From: Candidatus Phycosocius bacilliformis
GTDB taxonomy: Bacteria; Pseudomonadota; Alphaproteobacteria; Caulobacterales; Aquidulcibacteraceae
NCBI RefSeq assembly: GCF_003112735.1
Contig: NZ_BFBR01000003.1
Span: forward strand, 186,001-250,000
DNA: 64,000 bases
Direction: 5' to 3'
A program made the position numbers and the translations under genes. Positions 38,540 to 47,569 of the stretch are shown one piece after another (within the stretch, counting starts at the first letter, position 1; each line of letters begins with the position of its first letter). A model generated the notes under the pieces. It worked only from the letters and a program-made list of their open reading frames with translations. It made no database searches and had not been told where the DNA came from.

Positions 38540-39742
38540 TCACTGTACGGCCCGGACTTGACCGGGCGAAACGTCAAACAGGGATGCACGCGACCCGAAA
38601 TCTTCAAACAGGTTGCGGTCGGTGCCGGTCAGCCAGGCCTGACCTGGAAGGGCCAACAATTCCTCGCACAAGGCTGCACGTCGGGACGGGTCAAAATGGG
38701 CTGCGGCTTCATCCAGTAAGACTAGCGGATTCGGCCCCGGAACACCCGTACTTTTTGCCGTTGACAGGCCAGAGGCGATGCGGCGAGCCTGAGCTAAAAT
38801 CAACGTAACTACAAGGGCTTTCTGTTCACCTGTTGAGCACTTCTGGGCTGGCATGCCTGAGGGTGTGTGGATAGCTGTCAGATCACATCTGTGCGGGCCG
38901 TCCAATGCACGGCCAGCGGCGCGATCCCGCGGGCGACAATCGTGCAGATGGCGGATGAAATCGGCCTCAGCAGAGGCTGCATTCTGGGCCTGGCGCAGAC
39001 TGGATTCAAACCAGCCTTCCAAGGCAAGGCCAGCCTTTGGAAATGCGCCATCGGGCCTTTGGGAAATCTCGCTCTGCAGTGCATCGACCGCCTCCAGTCG
39101 CGCCTGACCCAAGGCGATGGCCGCTGCCGCCGCTTCGGCTTCCACAAGCGACAGCCAGCGTTGGTCTGGATTGGGTTCTTCCAACAGACGGGTGCGTTCC
39201 CGCATCGCTTTGTCATAAAGGGCAGCTTGCTGGCCATGTTCGGGGGCGATGGCAAAGACCAGCCGGTCCAGAAAGCGGCGCCTCTCGCCGGCTGGGCCAG
39301 CAAACAGGCGGTCATAAGCCGGTGTCAACCACAACAAACGGACGGTCTCGGCCAAATCTTTCGGCCCCGCATCCTTGCCGTCAATCCGGGCCACACGACG
39401 TTGGCCTTGAGCGGTACGTTCAAGACCAACCCCGATACGGCGGGACTCTGAACCCAATTGAAACAGGCCCGCAACCGCAAACAGACCGCCATCCTCACCT
39501 TGACGGGCCATTTCATCAAGATCAGCCCCGCGAAGGCCACGGCCCGGCCCGAGGAGTGACAAGGCTTCAAGAATATTGGTCTTGCCTGCCCCATTGGGTC
39601 CAAACAAGCAGACAGGGCCCGCATCGGCCTCAATGTCGAGCCGGGCATGATTGCGGAATTGGGTGAGATTGAGCCGCCGCACAAACGCCTTGTCGGCTCT
39701 TGCCTCCGGCGAGGGCTCCGGCACTGAAACAGTCGGGTTCAC
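38540..39742 (-). CDS. recF: DNA replication and repair protein RecF
   Basis: A 400-aa SMC-like ATPase that helps load RecA at gaps and restart forks. Walker A is GPNGAGKTNILEAL (about residues 49-62), the ABC signature-like STGEQKALVV is near residue 305, and Walker B is PLVLLDEAAAHFD. RLNLTQFRNHARLDIE is the typical N-terminal start. Translation starts at GTG 39742, which overlaps the dnaN stop as GTGA, so dnaN and recF are coupled, and gyrB follows in the same unit. Confidence 0.96.
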   Translation of the reverse strand: MNPTVSVPEPSPEARADKAFVRRLNLTQFRNHARLDIEADAGPVCLFGPNGAGKTNILEALSLLGPGRGLRGADLDEMARQGEDGGLFAVAGLFQLGSESRRIGVGLERTAQGQRRVARIDGKDAGPKDLAETVRLLWLTPAYDRLFAGPAGERRRFLDRLVFAIAPEHGQQAALYDKAMRERTRLLEEPNPDQRWLSLVEAEAAAAAIALGQARLEAVDALQSEISQRPDGAFPKAGLALEGWFESSLRQAQNAASAEADFIRHLHDCRPRDRAAGRALDGPHRCDLTAIHTPSGMPAQKCSTGEQKALVVTLILAQARRIASGLSTAKSTGVPGPNPLVLLDEAAAHFDPSRRAALCEELLALPGQAWLTGTDRNLFEDFGSRASLFDVSPGQVRAVQ

Positions 39743-40857
39743 ACGCGCAGCGGCATCAGCACGAATAAGGCGTTGGGATCATTGCCATCGCGCACTAAGG
39801 TTGGCGAGGCCGCATCCGCAAACTCGAATTGCGCTTCTCCCGATCCGATTTGACCGGCGATGTCGAGCAAATATTTGGCATTGAAGCCAATATCCATCGC
39901 ATCTGACCCATAGCTTGCCTCAACCTCTTCGGTTGCTGCTCCGGTTTCAGGACTATTGACGGCCAGAACCACTTTGCCATCGCTCAGGCTGAGCTTGATG
40001 GAGCGCGACCGCTCTGCCGCCATGGTTGCCACCCGGTCCACCGCGCGGGAGAATTCATCATTGCGCACGGTCATAATGCGCGAATTGCCCCGCGGGATCA
40101 CGCGCGTGTAGTCTGGGAAGGTGCCGTCAATCAGCTTCGAGGTCAGTGTGGTTCGGCCAAATGAGAATTGGATTTTGGCATCTGAGACCGCAATTTCGAC
40201 TTCATCGGCCGCATCATCCAACAAGCGGCGCAACTCCTGCACCGTCTTGCGCGGAATGATCACGCCCTTAACAGCCGTGGCCCCGGCTGGCTGGGGATAG
40301 TCGGCAAGCGCCAAACGATGCCCATCGGTGGCCACAGCCCGCAAAGCAGGCCCTGAGTCGCCACTGGCCGAATGCAAATAGACCCCGTTGAGATAATAGC
40401 GCGTCTCTTCGGTGGAAATGGCAAAACGGGTGCGGTCGATCAGACGGGCTAGAGCCGCCCGCTCCAACACAAAACGGGAGTCGAAGCTACCGCTCGACAT
40501 GGCAGGGAAATCACCCGCAGCCAGAACAGGCAAATGATAGCGGCCGCGCCCTGCTGTAATGGTCACGCGCGGATCGTCGGATGACAAGTCAAGACGGACT
40601 TGCGAGCCGTCTGGCAGCTTGCGAACGATCTCATAAAGCAAATGGGCAGGCACGGTGATCGCACCTTGGCGCTCCACATCAGCTTCAGCGCCATCCACAA
40701 TCTCAATATCAAGATCGGTGGCCGCAAAAGTCACACTACCGTCGCGTGCTTCAATCAGCACATTGGACAGAATGGGGATGGTGTTGCGGCGCTCAACAAC
40801 GCTCTGAACATGGCCCAGAGCCTTCAACAACGCACCACGTTCGATCGTCAGACGCAT
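39739..40857 (-). CDS. dnaN: DNA polymerase III beta sliding clamp
   Basis: A 372-aa ring-forming processivity clamp. It has three repeated domains: residues 1-120 (RLTIERGALLKALGHVQSVVERR, NTIPILSNVL), 121-245 (FAISTEETRYYLNGVYLH) and 246-372, ending VLMPLRV, the normal clamp C terminus. The start is ATG 40857, not the upstream frame at 40884, because MRLTIERG matches clamp N termini. It lies 242 bases after dnaA on the same strand and leads dnaN-recF-gyrB, the standard replication cluster. Confidence 0.97.
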   Translation of the reverse strand: MRLTIERGALLKALGHVQSVVERRNTIPILSNVLIEARDGSVTFAATDLDIEIVDGAEADVERQGAITVPAHLLYEIVRKLPDGSQVRLDLSSDDPRVTITAGRGRYHLPVLAAGDFPAMSSGSFDSRFVLERAALARLIDRTRFAISTEETRYYLNGVYLHSASGDSGPALRAVATDGHRLALADYPQPAGATAVKGVIIPRKTVQELRRLLDDAADEVEIAVSDAKIQFSFGRTTLTSKLIDGTFPDYTRVIPRGNSRIMTVRNDEFSRAVDRVATMAAERSRSIKLSLSDGKVVLAVNSPETGAATEEVEASYGSDAMDIGFNAKYLLDIAGQIGSGEAQFEFADAASPTLVRDGNDPNALFVLMPLRV

Positions 40858-41098
40858 CCTTGAACCTCTTCCCCAAATCTGCACCCATTCCGGACATCTC
40901 TTGCCCCGGCAATGGCGTGATCGATCAATTTCTTCCTGGCTGATCCGCGCAAAAGCGACCCGACCGACAATCCGCTCCTGGCCCTGTGCCCGGACACAGA
41001 TTTCACGAGCCCGCCACTATGCCGGGTTCACCGATTCTGGACCAGCCGAACTGACACTCTGCCCGATTTTGGACGATAAGCGCAATCACTTTGGGCGT

Positions 41099-42547
41099 TT
41101 ATTCGGTGATTTTGCGACCGATTTCCTGCAATTCAGCTGCAAAGGCGACATCCTCAGCTGCCAATTCCTCGATCCGCTTGACCGCGTGCATGACTGTGGT
41201 GTGGTCGCGGCCGCCAAAGCGCTGGCCAATGTCGGGGAAGGAACGCCGTGTTAGACGTTTGCAGAAATACATGGCGACTTGACGGGGCCGTGCCACAGCC
41301 CGGTGGCGACGCTGGGAGACCAAATCCTCAAGCGACAAATCATAAAAGGCCGCGACGCGTCGCTTGATTGTTTCGACTGGCACCGATTTTTCTGGCGGGC
41401 TCCAATTGCCCGACAATGCTTCAATAACCACTTCCATACTTGCCTCCCGGCCGATGAGGGTTGAGGCAGCAAACACCTGCTTCACGGCCCCTTCGACAGC
41501 ACGTCCTGTTCCGGTGATACGGGCAGCGATCAGGTCGATCGCCTCTTCGGATAGATCAAAGCCGCTGCGCCGGGCGTTCAATTCGCTGATCTTGCGGCGT
41601 GCAATGGCGCGACGCAGTTCAAAGTCTGGCTCATTGATCTTGGCGGTAAAGCCGCCCTGCAAGACACATCGCATGCGGCTGTTGAGACCCTGCAGTCCGT
41701 CTACAGCAACATCGGCTGTGCACACCACGGTCCGCCCACGTGAGATCAGATCATCGAGTGTCTGGAAAAATTCATCCTGGGTTGCTGACTTGCCGCAAAT
41801 CAGCTGGAGGTCGTCGATCAAGAGAATGTCTGCGCCACGAACCGCTGCCTTAAAGGGCCCGGTCTCGCGATCGCGCAAGGCAGACTGAAACTCGTTCAAA
41901 AAGCGCTGTGCGGTCAACAAAAGGACCCGCTTTTTTGGAGAGGTCTCGCGCAGTCGCCCGGCAATGGCTTCCAGAAGGTGGGTTTTTCCAACCCCATGCA
42001 GACCATGAAAGAAGACTAAATCGCCCGTCCCTGGCCCTTCAGCAAGACCCCGCGCAATTGCGACTGCAACGCGATTGGCTTCGCCGACTTCAAAATTGGC
42101 AAATGTCTTGGCCGAGGCAGACAATTCCACCGGTTCAGCACTTGTACCGGCCAATCCCAGCTCCGCATCATCGTCATTGGCCTCTTGCACAAGGCTGGAA
42201 TTGGCATGGATCATGTCTGCATCAGCCACAATCAGGCGCACGCGCCGACCCACGGGATCTAATGCCGACCAGCGTGCTTGCAGCCGGTGCAGATAGTCGG
42301 TGGTCAGGCGCGCGACCGCATAACCATTGGGCGCGCCAAAGGTAACCGACGCATTGTCCAAGCCCACCAAGCGCAATGGTTCGATCCAAGCCCGATAGGC
42401 ATCAGCCCCCACCTCGCTGCGCAGGCGCGGTAAAGCCGTTGCCCACAGACTGCGCGCGGTGCCCACCTCAAACTCAGGCAAGCAACCCGCCAAGTCCAGT
42501 GTCGCTGAAACGCTAGAATGAACGCCTTGGACCATTTCCCGAACCAC
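41099..42547 (-). CDS. dnaA: chromosomal replication initiator DnaA
   Basis: A 482-aa AAA+ initiator that opens the replication origin. Domain I: about residues 30-110 (LWATALPRLRSEVGADAYRAWIEPL). Domain III: Walker A GLHGVGKTHLLEA, Walker B ADILLIDDLQ, sensor-1 area VVCTADVAVDGLQG, and sensor-2 Arg in GTGRAVEGAV. Domain IV carries the DNA-binding signature FGGRDHTTVMHAVKRI. In box VII the canonical SRF arginine finger reads CVL, while the preceding Arg (equivalent to E. coli R281) is kept. The start is inferred at ATG 42547. It faces a 618-base AT-rich leader with a DnaA box and GANTC sites. Confidence 0.98.
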   Translation of the reverse strand: MVREMVQGVHSSVSATLDLAGCLPEFEVGTARSLWATALPRLRSEVGADAYRAWIEPLRLVGLDNASVTFGAPNGYAVARLTTDYLHRLQARWSALDPVGRRVRLIVADADMIHANSSLVQEANDDDAELGLAGTSAEPVELSASAKTFANFEVGEANRVAVAIARGLAEGPGTGDLVFFHGLHGVGKTHLLEAIAGRLRETSPKKRVLLLTAQRFLNEFQSALRDRETGPFKAAVRGADILLIDDLQLICGKSATQDEFFQTLDDLISRGRTVVCTADVAVDGLQGLNSRMRCVLQGGFTAKINEPDFELRRAIARRKISELNARRSGFDLSEEAIDLIAARITGTGRAVEGAVKQVFAASTLIGREASMEVVIEALSGNWSPPEKSVPVETIKRRVAAFYDLSLEDLVSQRRHRAVARPRQVAMYFCKRLTRRSFPDIGQRFGGRDHTTVMHAVKRIEELAAEDVAFAAELQEIGRKITE

Positions 42548-42789
42548 CCCCGCGACTACTCAATCTCAAAATCCGACCTGCCTTGCCCGCACCCCCACAG
42601 TACGCCAGACACACCTTCGCATTCGCCGTGAGGCGCTATTCACGAGAGTGGGTCCAAGACCGGGCATAACGCCGACCGCGCTGGAAGCGATCAGAGCGGC
42701 GTCGGAGGGGGACTAAAGCCTACACGGCGGCTGTGCGCAACAGCATTTTCATGCGTTTGACATGTGTTTTTTCCGCTGTTGGCGGCGCT

Positions 42790-42813
42790 GATTCGCTTGA
42801 CAGGTGAAGATTC
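42790..42813. promoter_or_regulatory. two GANTC (CcrM-type) methylation sites
   Basis: GATTC occurs at 42790-42794 and 42809-42813, 14 bases apart. In Caulobacter-like bacteria CcrM methylates GANTC, and methylation of such sites in the dnaA promoter influences its transcription. Here the motif is seen; the function is inferred from position about 250 bases upstream of dnaA. Confidence 0.5.
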
Positions 42814-42869
42814 TCAATAATCAGCGTAACTTACCAAAACGGTGGATTTTCACCGCTGGTCCACATGCC

Positions 42870-42878
42870 TGTGGATAA
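42870..42878 (-). promoter_or_regulatory. consensus DnaA box
   Basis: TGTGGATAA on the plus strand is a perfect TTATCCACA box on the minus strand. It overlaps an inverted repeat CCACA-TGCC-TGTGG (42861-42874). It is the only perfect box I found in this intergenic region, where DnaA could autoregulate its own gene. Confidence 0.75.
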
Positions 42879-43090
42879 TTTTTCAGCTTGGCCTAATGAG
42901 CGAAAAAGACAATTAAAACATGCCCTTTACCAAATAATTGGGCTTCAGTTACAAAATTGTCATGCAAACACAAGGCACCAATTCGCCAAGTATGACACAG
43001 CACGATATTTGGTGATTTCTGCGCGACATGTGTCAATTAATTTAGACGACATCAAGTATTGGCACTGAACATTTGGCACAAAACATGTCG

Positions 43091-43137
43091 AAAAAAGCCA
43101 CCCAGCCGTGCTGTATCATCGCACCTTGGGTGGCTTC
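43091..43137 (-). terminator. rho-independent terminator of rpsT
   Basis: AAGCCACCCA and TGGGTGGCTT form a 10-bp stem around a 22-base loop. On the minus strand the stem is followed by a run of six T. It ends rpsT transcription 29 bases after the stop and shields the dnaA leader. Confidence 0.85.
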
Positions 43138-43165
43138 AAAAGGTGATTAAAAATCTGGGTTGAAA

Positions 43166-43438
43166 TTAGGCCGGACGAGCGACCGCTTTGACCCGTTGTG
43201 CCAGACGCGACACTTTGCGCGAGGCGGTATTGTGATGCACGACGCCCTTCGAGACCGCCCGCATGATTTCAGGCTCTGCCAAACGCAGGGCAGCAGTGGC
43301 AGCCGCGCCATCGCCAGAAGCAATCGCTTCTTCGACTTTGCGGATAAAGGTGCGCATGCGCGACCGCCGGGAGGTATTCACCAGCGTGCGGCGCACGATC
43401 TTGCGGGCCATTTTTTTGGCCGAAGGCGTATTGGCCAT
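43166..43438 (-). CDS. rpsT: 30S ribosomal protein S20
   Basis: A 90-aa small-subunit protein that binds 16S rRNA. It starts at ATG 43438 with [13 protein letters not shown], the standard N terminus; the longer frame to 43681 overlaps the next gene and is rejected. The three-helix core is basic ([24 protein letters not shown]) and ends [19 protein letters not shown]. Only a weak GGA precedes the start, as usual for this often autoregulated gene. It sits between echA and the dnaA leader, as in Caulobacter. Confidence 0.97.
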   Translation of the reverse strand: MANTPSAKKMARKIVRRTLVNTSRRSRMRTFIRKVEEAIASGDGAAATAALRLAEPEIMRAVSKGVVHHNTASRKVSRLAQRVKAVARPA

Positions 43439-43580
43439 CGTTGAATCCGATTTAACGTGTGACAAGGGCGACCACAGGGCCGCCCAAGAAAGGTGTATAA
43501 CAGGCGGCGGTGTATGCCGAAACAGGGCCGAAAGGTCAAGCAATAATGCGGTAGTTTCCTCAGCACCCACCGCAGGAGAT

Positions 43581-44357
43581 TTAGCGCCCGGTAAAGTGAG
43601 CCGATCGCTTTTCGGCAAAGGCACCCATGCCCTCTTTCTGATCCTCGGTCCCGAACAGGCCATGGAAGAGGCGCCGCTCAAACCGCACTCCCTCGTTCAA
43701 ACTGGTTTCAAAAGCACGGTCAACCGCCTCCTTGGCCGCCATCACGGCCAGCTTGCCATAGCCTGCAATGGTTCGGGCCACCTGTTGGGCTTCCTCCAAC
43801 AAGTGGTCTGCTGGAATTATGCGCGCGACAATCCCGCACCGCTCGGCCTCGACCGCGTCCATCATCCGCCCGGTCAGGATCATATCCATCGCCTTGGCCT
43901 TGCCCGCCGCACGGGCAAAGCGCTGTGTGCCCCCAGCACCGGGGATGACACCGAGTTTGATCTCAGGCTGGCCGAACTTGGCCGTGTCAGCGGCCAAAAT
44001 CATGTCGCACATCATCGCAAGCTCGCACCCCCCACCCAAAGCAAAGCCGGCGACTGCCGCAATGGTTGGCTTGCGGCAGCGGGTCACACGCTCCCAATTG
44101 GCGGTGATAAAGTCCTCGCCATAGACATCCGCGAAAGTCTTGCTCGCCATTTCCTTAATGTCAGCGCCGGCTGCAAAGGCCTTGGCAGAGCCCGTGATCA
44201 CGATCGCGCCGACATCGGCGCGCGCTTCGACCTCATCAAGGCATGTGGTCAGCTCGTTCATCAATTGCTGATTGAACGCATTAAGCGCATCTGGCCGGTT
44301 CAACGTAATGGTGGCGACGTGATCGCGGACGTCCAGCAGGATGGTTTCATAGCTCAT
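43581..44357 (-). CDS. enoyl-CoA hydratase
   Basis: A 258-aa crotonase that hydrates trans-2-enoyl-CoA in fatty acid beta-oxidation. The oxyanion-hole glycine/alanine stretch is [11 protein letters not shown], and the second is [16 protein letters not shown] with catalytic Glu; the next Glu is in [21 protein letters not shown] 44357 with GGAGA 7 bases upstream replaces a longer frame. The C terminus [17 protein letters not shown] is typical of EchA/FadB1-type enzymes. It lies between mutM and rpsT. Confidence 0.95.
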   Translation of the reverse strand: MSYETILLDVRDHVATITLNRPDALNAFNQQLMNELTTCLDEVEARADVGAIVITGSAKAFAAGADIKEMASKTFADVYGEDFITANWERVTRCRKPTIAAVAGFALGGGCELAMMCDMILAADTAKFGQPEIKLGVIPGAGGTQRFARAAGKAKAMDMILTGRMMDAVEAERCGIVARIIPADHLLEEAQQVARTIAGYGKLAVMAAKEAVDRAFETSLNEGVRFERRLFHGLFGTEDQKEGMGAFAEKRSAHFTGR

Positions 44358-44404
44358 GGATGATCTCCGACACAAAGATTGCTTGTCCACTCAGTGCTGG
44401 CCAC

Positions 44405-45280
44405 TCAGTGCTGGCAAGTGGGGCAGAAAAAGCTTGACCGGCCAGACTGCACGATCCGCTGGATCGGCGCATGGCTTTGCCCTGCGGTTTCCCCGCGCGG
44501 GCAGGCCAGTCCTTCGCGGCCATATACGTCGAACCTTTCTTGAAAACCACCCAAAGACCCATCGGTGGCGGCAAAGTCACGCAGCGTCGATCCGCCGGCC
44601 TCAATCGCCTCAGCCAGGACAGCCCGGATGGCCTCGGTCAGCAGCGTGATTTCAGCCTCCTGAATATCTGCAGCTGCCCGCAAGGGACTAATGCCAGCCC
44701 GAAACAGCGCCTCACAGACATAAATATTGCCAAGCCCCGCCACATTGGTCTGGTCGAGAAGGGCAGCCTTGATTGGGGTCCTTCGATTGGCAAGACGGCT
44801 GGCCAGATGGGCGGCCGAAAACTGATTGCTCAAAGGCTCGGGCCCCATCGCCTTGAAATGCTTGCAGCCATCAAGACCGTCGCTGGCGACAATATCCATA
44901 AAGCCAAAGCGGCGCGGGTCATTGTAGATCACGCGGGCTCCTGAACCAACGTGCAGAACAATATGGTCATGCTTGGGATCAGCACCCGTATCATAGGCGT
45001 AATCATCAAAGGCCAGCACACCACGCTCATCCACAATGGAGAAGCGACCGGACATGCCCAAATGCATGATCAAGGCCTCGCCTGTGCTTAAATGCGCGAC
45101 GAGATATTTTGCCCGCCGCTCCAGACTCTCTACGACCGCGCCTTCCAGGCGTCCGACAAAATTGTCGGGTAAGGCAAAGCGCAGATCAGGCCGACGCGCT
45201 TCGACTTTGACAAGGGTTGCCCCCTTCAACGTGGGCTCAAGACCGCGACGGACCGTTTCGACTTCGGGTAATTCAGGCAT
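44405..45280 (-). CDS. mutM: formamidopyrimidine-DNA glycosylase
   Basis: A 291-aa bifunctional glycosylase/AP lyase that removes 8-oxoguanine and ring-opened purines. The catalytic Pro and Glu are the first residues (MPELPEVET); the lesion-recognition MHLGMSGR and [10 protein letters not shown]-like [20 protein letters not shown] are present. The C-terminal zinc finger has the last pair FFCPTCQ but the first knuckle is [11 protein letters not shown], lacking the usual second Cys. The reading frame is continuous there, so this is not a frameshift. It is divergent from ubiE with 25 bases between the starts. Confidence 0.96.
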   Translation of the reverse strand: MPELPEVETVRRGLEPTLKGATLVKVEARRPDLRFALPDNFVGRLEGAVVESLERRAKYLVAHLSTGEALIMHLGMSGRFSIVDERGVLAFDDYAYDTGADPKHDHIVLHVGSGARVIYNDPRRFGFMDIVASDGLDGCKHFKAMGPEPLSNQFSAAHLASRLANRRTPIKAALLDQTNVAGLGNIYVCEALFRAGISPLRAAADIQEAEITLLTEAIRAVLAEAIEAGGSTLRDFAATDGSLGGFQERFDVYGREGLACPRGETAGQSHAPIQRIVQSGRSSFFCPTCQH

Positions 45281-45305
45281 AATGACGCACTAGAAGATAT
45301 GGCGA

Positions 45306-46094
45306 ATGCAGATGCAAGGCGCTATGTCGGTTGTTATGAGCAAAACAAAGACAGCGTCCTTCGGTTTTCAAGACGTGCCGGCCCATGAAAAGGCCTCGCG
45401 CGTGCGCGGTGTTTTCGATGCGGTGGCCAGCCGCTATGATCTGATGAATGACCTGATGAGTGCGGGCATGCATCGGGCGTGGAAAGATGCCGTGGCAGCC
45501 CGCCTCAATCCCAGACCGGGGGAGCGTATCCTTGATCTGGCCGGGGGCACGGGTGATCTCGCGCGCCGCTTTAAGACATTGGCCGATGCTGCCCGGACCC
45601 GCTCTGGCGGCCCCCCCTCTGAAATCATCGTGGTCGATATCAATGCGGAAATGATTGCGGCTGGCCGCGAGCGGGGGCTGGATGGTCTTGGATGGGCTGT
45701 TGGGGATGCCGAAGCTTTGCCCTTTCCCGACAATTCTGCCGATGGCTATGTGATTTCTTACGGCATCCGCAATGTGACCGACATCCCCAAAGCGTTGGGT
45801 GAGGCCTATCGCGTGTTGAAGCCCGGCGGGCGCTTTTATTGTCTGGAATTCTCCAAGCCGACGACCGGAGCCTTGGAGGCCTTTTATGATGCTTGGTCGT
45901 TCAAGGCCATTCCGCCGATCGGCAAGGCGGTGACGGGTGATGCCCAGCCCTATCAATATTTGGTGGAAAGCATTCGCCGCTTCCCGGATCAGGAAAGCTT
46001 TGCCGCCATGATCCGCGAGGCTGGTTTCCGTCGGGTCGATTACACCAATTTCTCCGGCGGTATCACCGCCCTGCATGGGGGTTGGAAAGTTTGA
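45306..46094 (+). CDS. ubiE: ubiquinone/menaquinone C-methyltransferase
   Basis: A 262-aa SAM-dependent methyltransferase that C-methylates the benzoquinol ring in ubiquinone synthesis. The family motifs [23 protein letters not shown] and [15 protein letters not shown] (SAM loop, about residues 75-90) are clear, and [25 protein letters not shown] is the hallmark region; [14 protein letters not shown] closes the protein. Later ATGs at 45324 and 45336 are alternative starts. It overlaps ubiB at the stop codon, a conserved ubiE-ubiB pair in alphaproteobacteria, and is divergent from mutM. Confidence 0.97.
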   Translation: MQMQGAMSVVMSKTKTASFGFQDVPAHEKASRVRGVFDAVASRYDLMNDLMSAGMHRAWKDAVAARLNPRPGERILDLAGGTGDLARRFKTLADAARTRSGGPPSEIIVVDINAEMIAAGRERGLDGLGWAVGDAEALPFPDNSADGYVISYGIRNVTDIPKALGEAYRVLKPGGRFYCLEFSKPTTGALEAFYDAWSFKAIPPIGKAVTGDAQPYQYLVESIRRFPDQESFAAMIREAGFRRVDYTNFSGGITALHGGWKV

Positions 46095-47512
46095 TCGACC
46101 CGCTGGTGCGGCTTGTGCGGGCCGCTTGGACCCTGGGCCGCTATGACGCGATCCTGCCGCGCGAATATTATGACATGCTGCCATGGTCGGCCCGTCTTGT
46201 CGGCCGCCTCATGCGGCTGGGCGCGCGCACGATTGCGGGCGACCCCGGCACACGGCTGGCGGCTGCATTGGAAAAACTGGGGCCGGCTTGGATTAAGTTT
46301 GGCCAACTTCTGGCCACGCGGCCTGACATCATTGGCGAGGCCGCAGCCCAAGGCCTGTCGCGCCTGAAAGACCAATTGGCCCCCTTCCCGGACGCTGTTG
46401 CCGTGGCTGCCCTCGATCATGCCTTTGGTGACCAGCGCGAAAATCTTTTCCCCGAGCTTGGCCCCGTCATCGCAGCTGCCTCGGTTGCCCAAGTCCATCG
46501 CACAGTTTTGCCTGATGGCCGGGTCGTCGCCGTCAAATTGCTGCGCCCCGGGATTGAGCGGGAGATCGCCGCAGAAGGCCGGGCCATGATCTTGGCTGCC
46601 CGCTTGGTCCAAGCTTTGGTTCCCCAAGCCCGCCGGCTTGAACCGATTGCCTTTGTGTCCACCATTCGTGCAGCTTTAGACAAAGAGCTGGACCTGCGCC
46701 GCGAGGCCGGGGCCGGTGATGCTTTTGGTGAAATTGTTGCAGCCGACGGCTATCTCAAAGTGCCGGCTGTGGATTGGGAACGCACCGCCCGCCGGGTTTT
46801 GACCACCACCTGGGTTGAGGGCACACCTTTAACGCGTCCGGGCGCGCTGGATGGGGCGGATCGACCCAAATTGGCCAATGCGGTCACCTGCGGCTTTCTG
46901 GCGGCCGCTTTGGACCATGGTGTATTCCATGCCGACATGCATGAGGGCAATCTGATCCTCGGTCCTGAAGGTGCGCTCTGGGCGGTGGACTTTGGCATTA
47001 TGGGCCGCATTGGTAAGGCTGAACAACGCTATTTGGCCGAAATCCTTTACGCCTTCCTGCGCCGTGACTATCGCCGGGCTGCGGCGGTCCACATCGAAGC
47101 AGGCTATGTCCCCGCCCATCATGATGAGGGCGAGTTCGCCCATGCCTTGCGCGCGGTGGGTGAGCCGATTTGGGGCCGGCCAGCGCGTGATGTCTCGATG
47201 GGACGGGTCTTAACCCAACTCTTCGACGTGACCGAACAATTCGGCATGCACATGCGCCCGGAACTGATCCTGTTGCAGAAAACCATGGTGCAAGTCGAAG
47301 GGGTTGCCCGCACGATCGATCCCGATCATGATATTTGGGAAGCCTCCCGCCCGGTGGTCGAGCGGTTCATGTCGCGCGAGCTTGGCCCCGAGGGGGTTGC
47401 ACGGCAAATGTTTGAAGATGCGACCAATCTGCTCGCCAGTGCACGCAAACTGCCGCATTTGATAGCCCGCATTGAAAAACTGGTCGATCAGGCTGAACAG
47501 GCATCAGATTGA
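46082..47512 (+). CDS. ubiB: UbiB, ABC1/ADCK-family kinase-like protein
   Basis: A 476-aa atypical kinase-like ATPase needed for ubiquinone biosynthesis. The KxGQ motif is KFGQLLATR (about residues 71-79), the Ala-rich loop is AAASVAQVH, the kinase-type Lys is AVKLLRPG, the [12 protein letters not shown] loop is the catalytic region, and VDFGIMG is the metal-binding DFG. E. coli UbiB ends in two membrane helices; this protein stops after [17 protein letters not shown], without such a hydrophobic pair. It starts at TTG 46082 or TTG 46091, overlapping ubiE. Confidence 0.93.
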   Translation: MESLIDPLVRLVRAAWTLGRYDAILPREYYDMLPWSARLVGRLMRLGARTIAGDPGTRLAAALEKLGPAWIKFGQLLATRPDIIGEAAAQGLSRLKDQLAPFPDAVAVAALDHAFGDQRENLFPELGPVIAAASVAQVHRTVLPDGRVVAVKLLRPGIEREIAAEGRAMILAARLVQALVPQARRLEPIAFVSTIRAALDKELDLRREAGAGDAFGEIVAADGYLKVPAVDWERTARRVLTTTWVEGTPLTRPGALDGADRPKLANAVTCGFLAAALDHGVFHADMHEGNLILGPEGALWAVDFGIMGRIGKAEQRYLAEILYAFLRRDYRRAAAVHIEAGYVPAHHDEGEFAHALRAVGEPIWGRPARDVSMGRVLTQLFDVTEQFGMHMRPELILLQKTMVQVEGVARTIDPDHDIWEASRPVVERFMSRELGPEGVARQMFEDATNLLASARKLPHLIARIEKLVDQAEQASD

Positions 47513-47569
47513 CCAGAGGCGATTGCCAACAGGCTTGATTGATCGGCGCGCGCGGTTTAGCATTTTGTT

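Larger units (their letters stand above)
42548..43090. promoter_or_regulatory. dnaA upstream region, candidate origin or dnaA control region
   Basis: This is the longest gene-free stretch in the window, and is clearly AT-richer from about 42750 to 43080. It contains one perfect DnaA box, two GANTC sites, the sequence GACATGT three times (42759, 43025 and, inverted, 43084-43090) and an inverted repeat GGTG-GATTTT-CACC (42841-42854). The first 170 bases next to dnaA are GC-rich and probably form its leader. In Caulobacter the origin is at hemE, not here, so this may only be the dnaA promoter. No gene is seen. Confidence 0.6.

Noticed and set aside
42880-43060. CtrA binding sites (TTAA-N7-TTAA) near dnaA
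   Set aside because: Several TTAA words occur, but none pair at the required spacing.
44405-44530. Frameshift in the mutM zinc finger
   Set aside because: The frame continues cleanly through the region and ends in the normal FFCPTCQ motif, so the missing Cys is a substitution.
45273-46184. 303-codon minus-strand frame over ubiE
   Set aside because: ubiE on the other strand is unmistakable; this is its antisense shadow.
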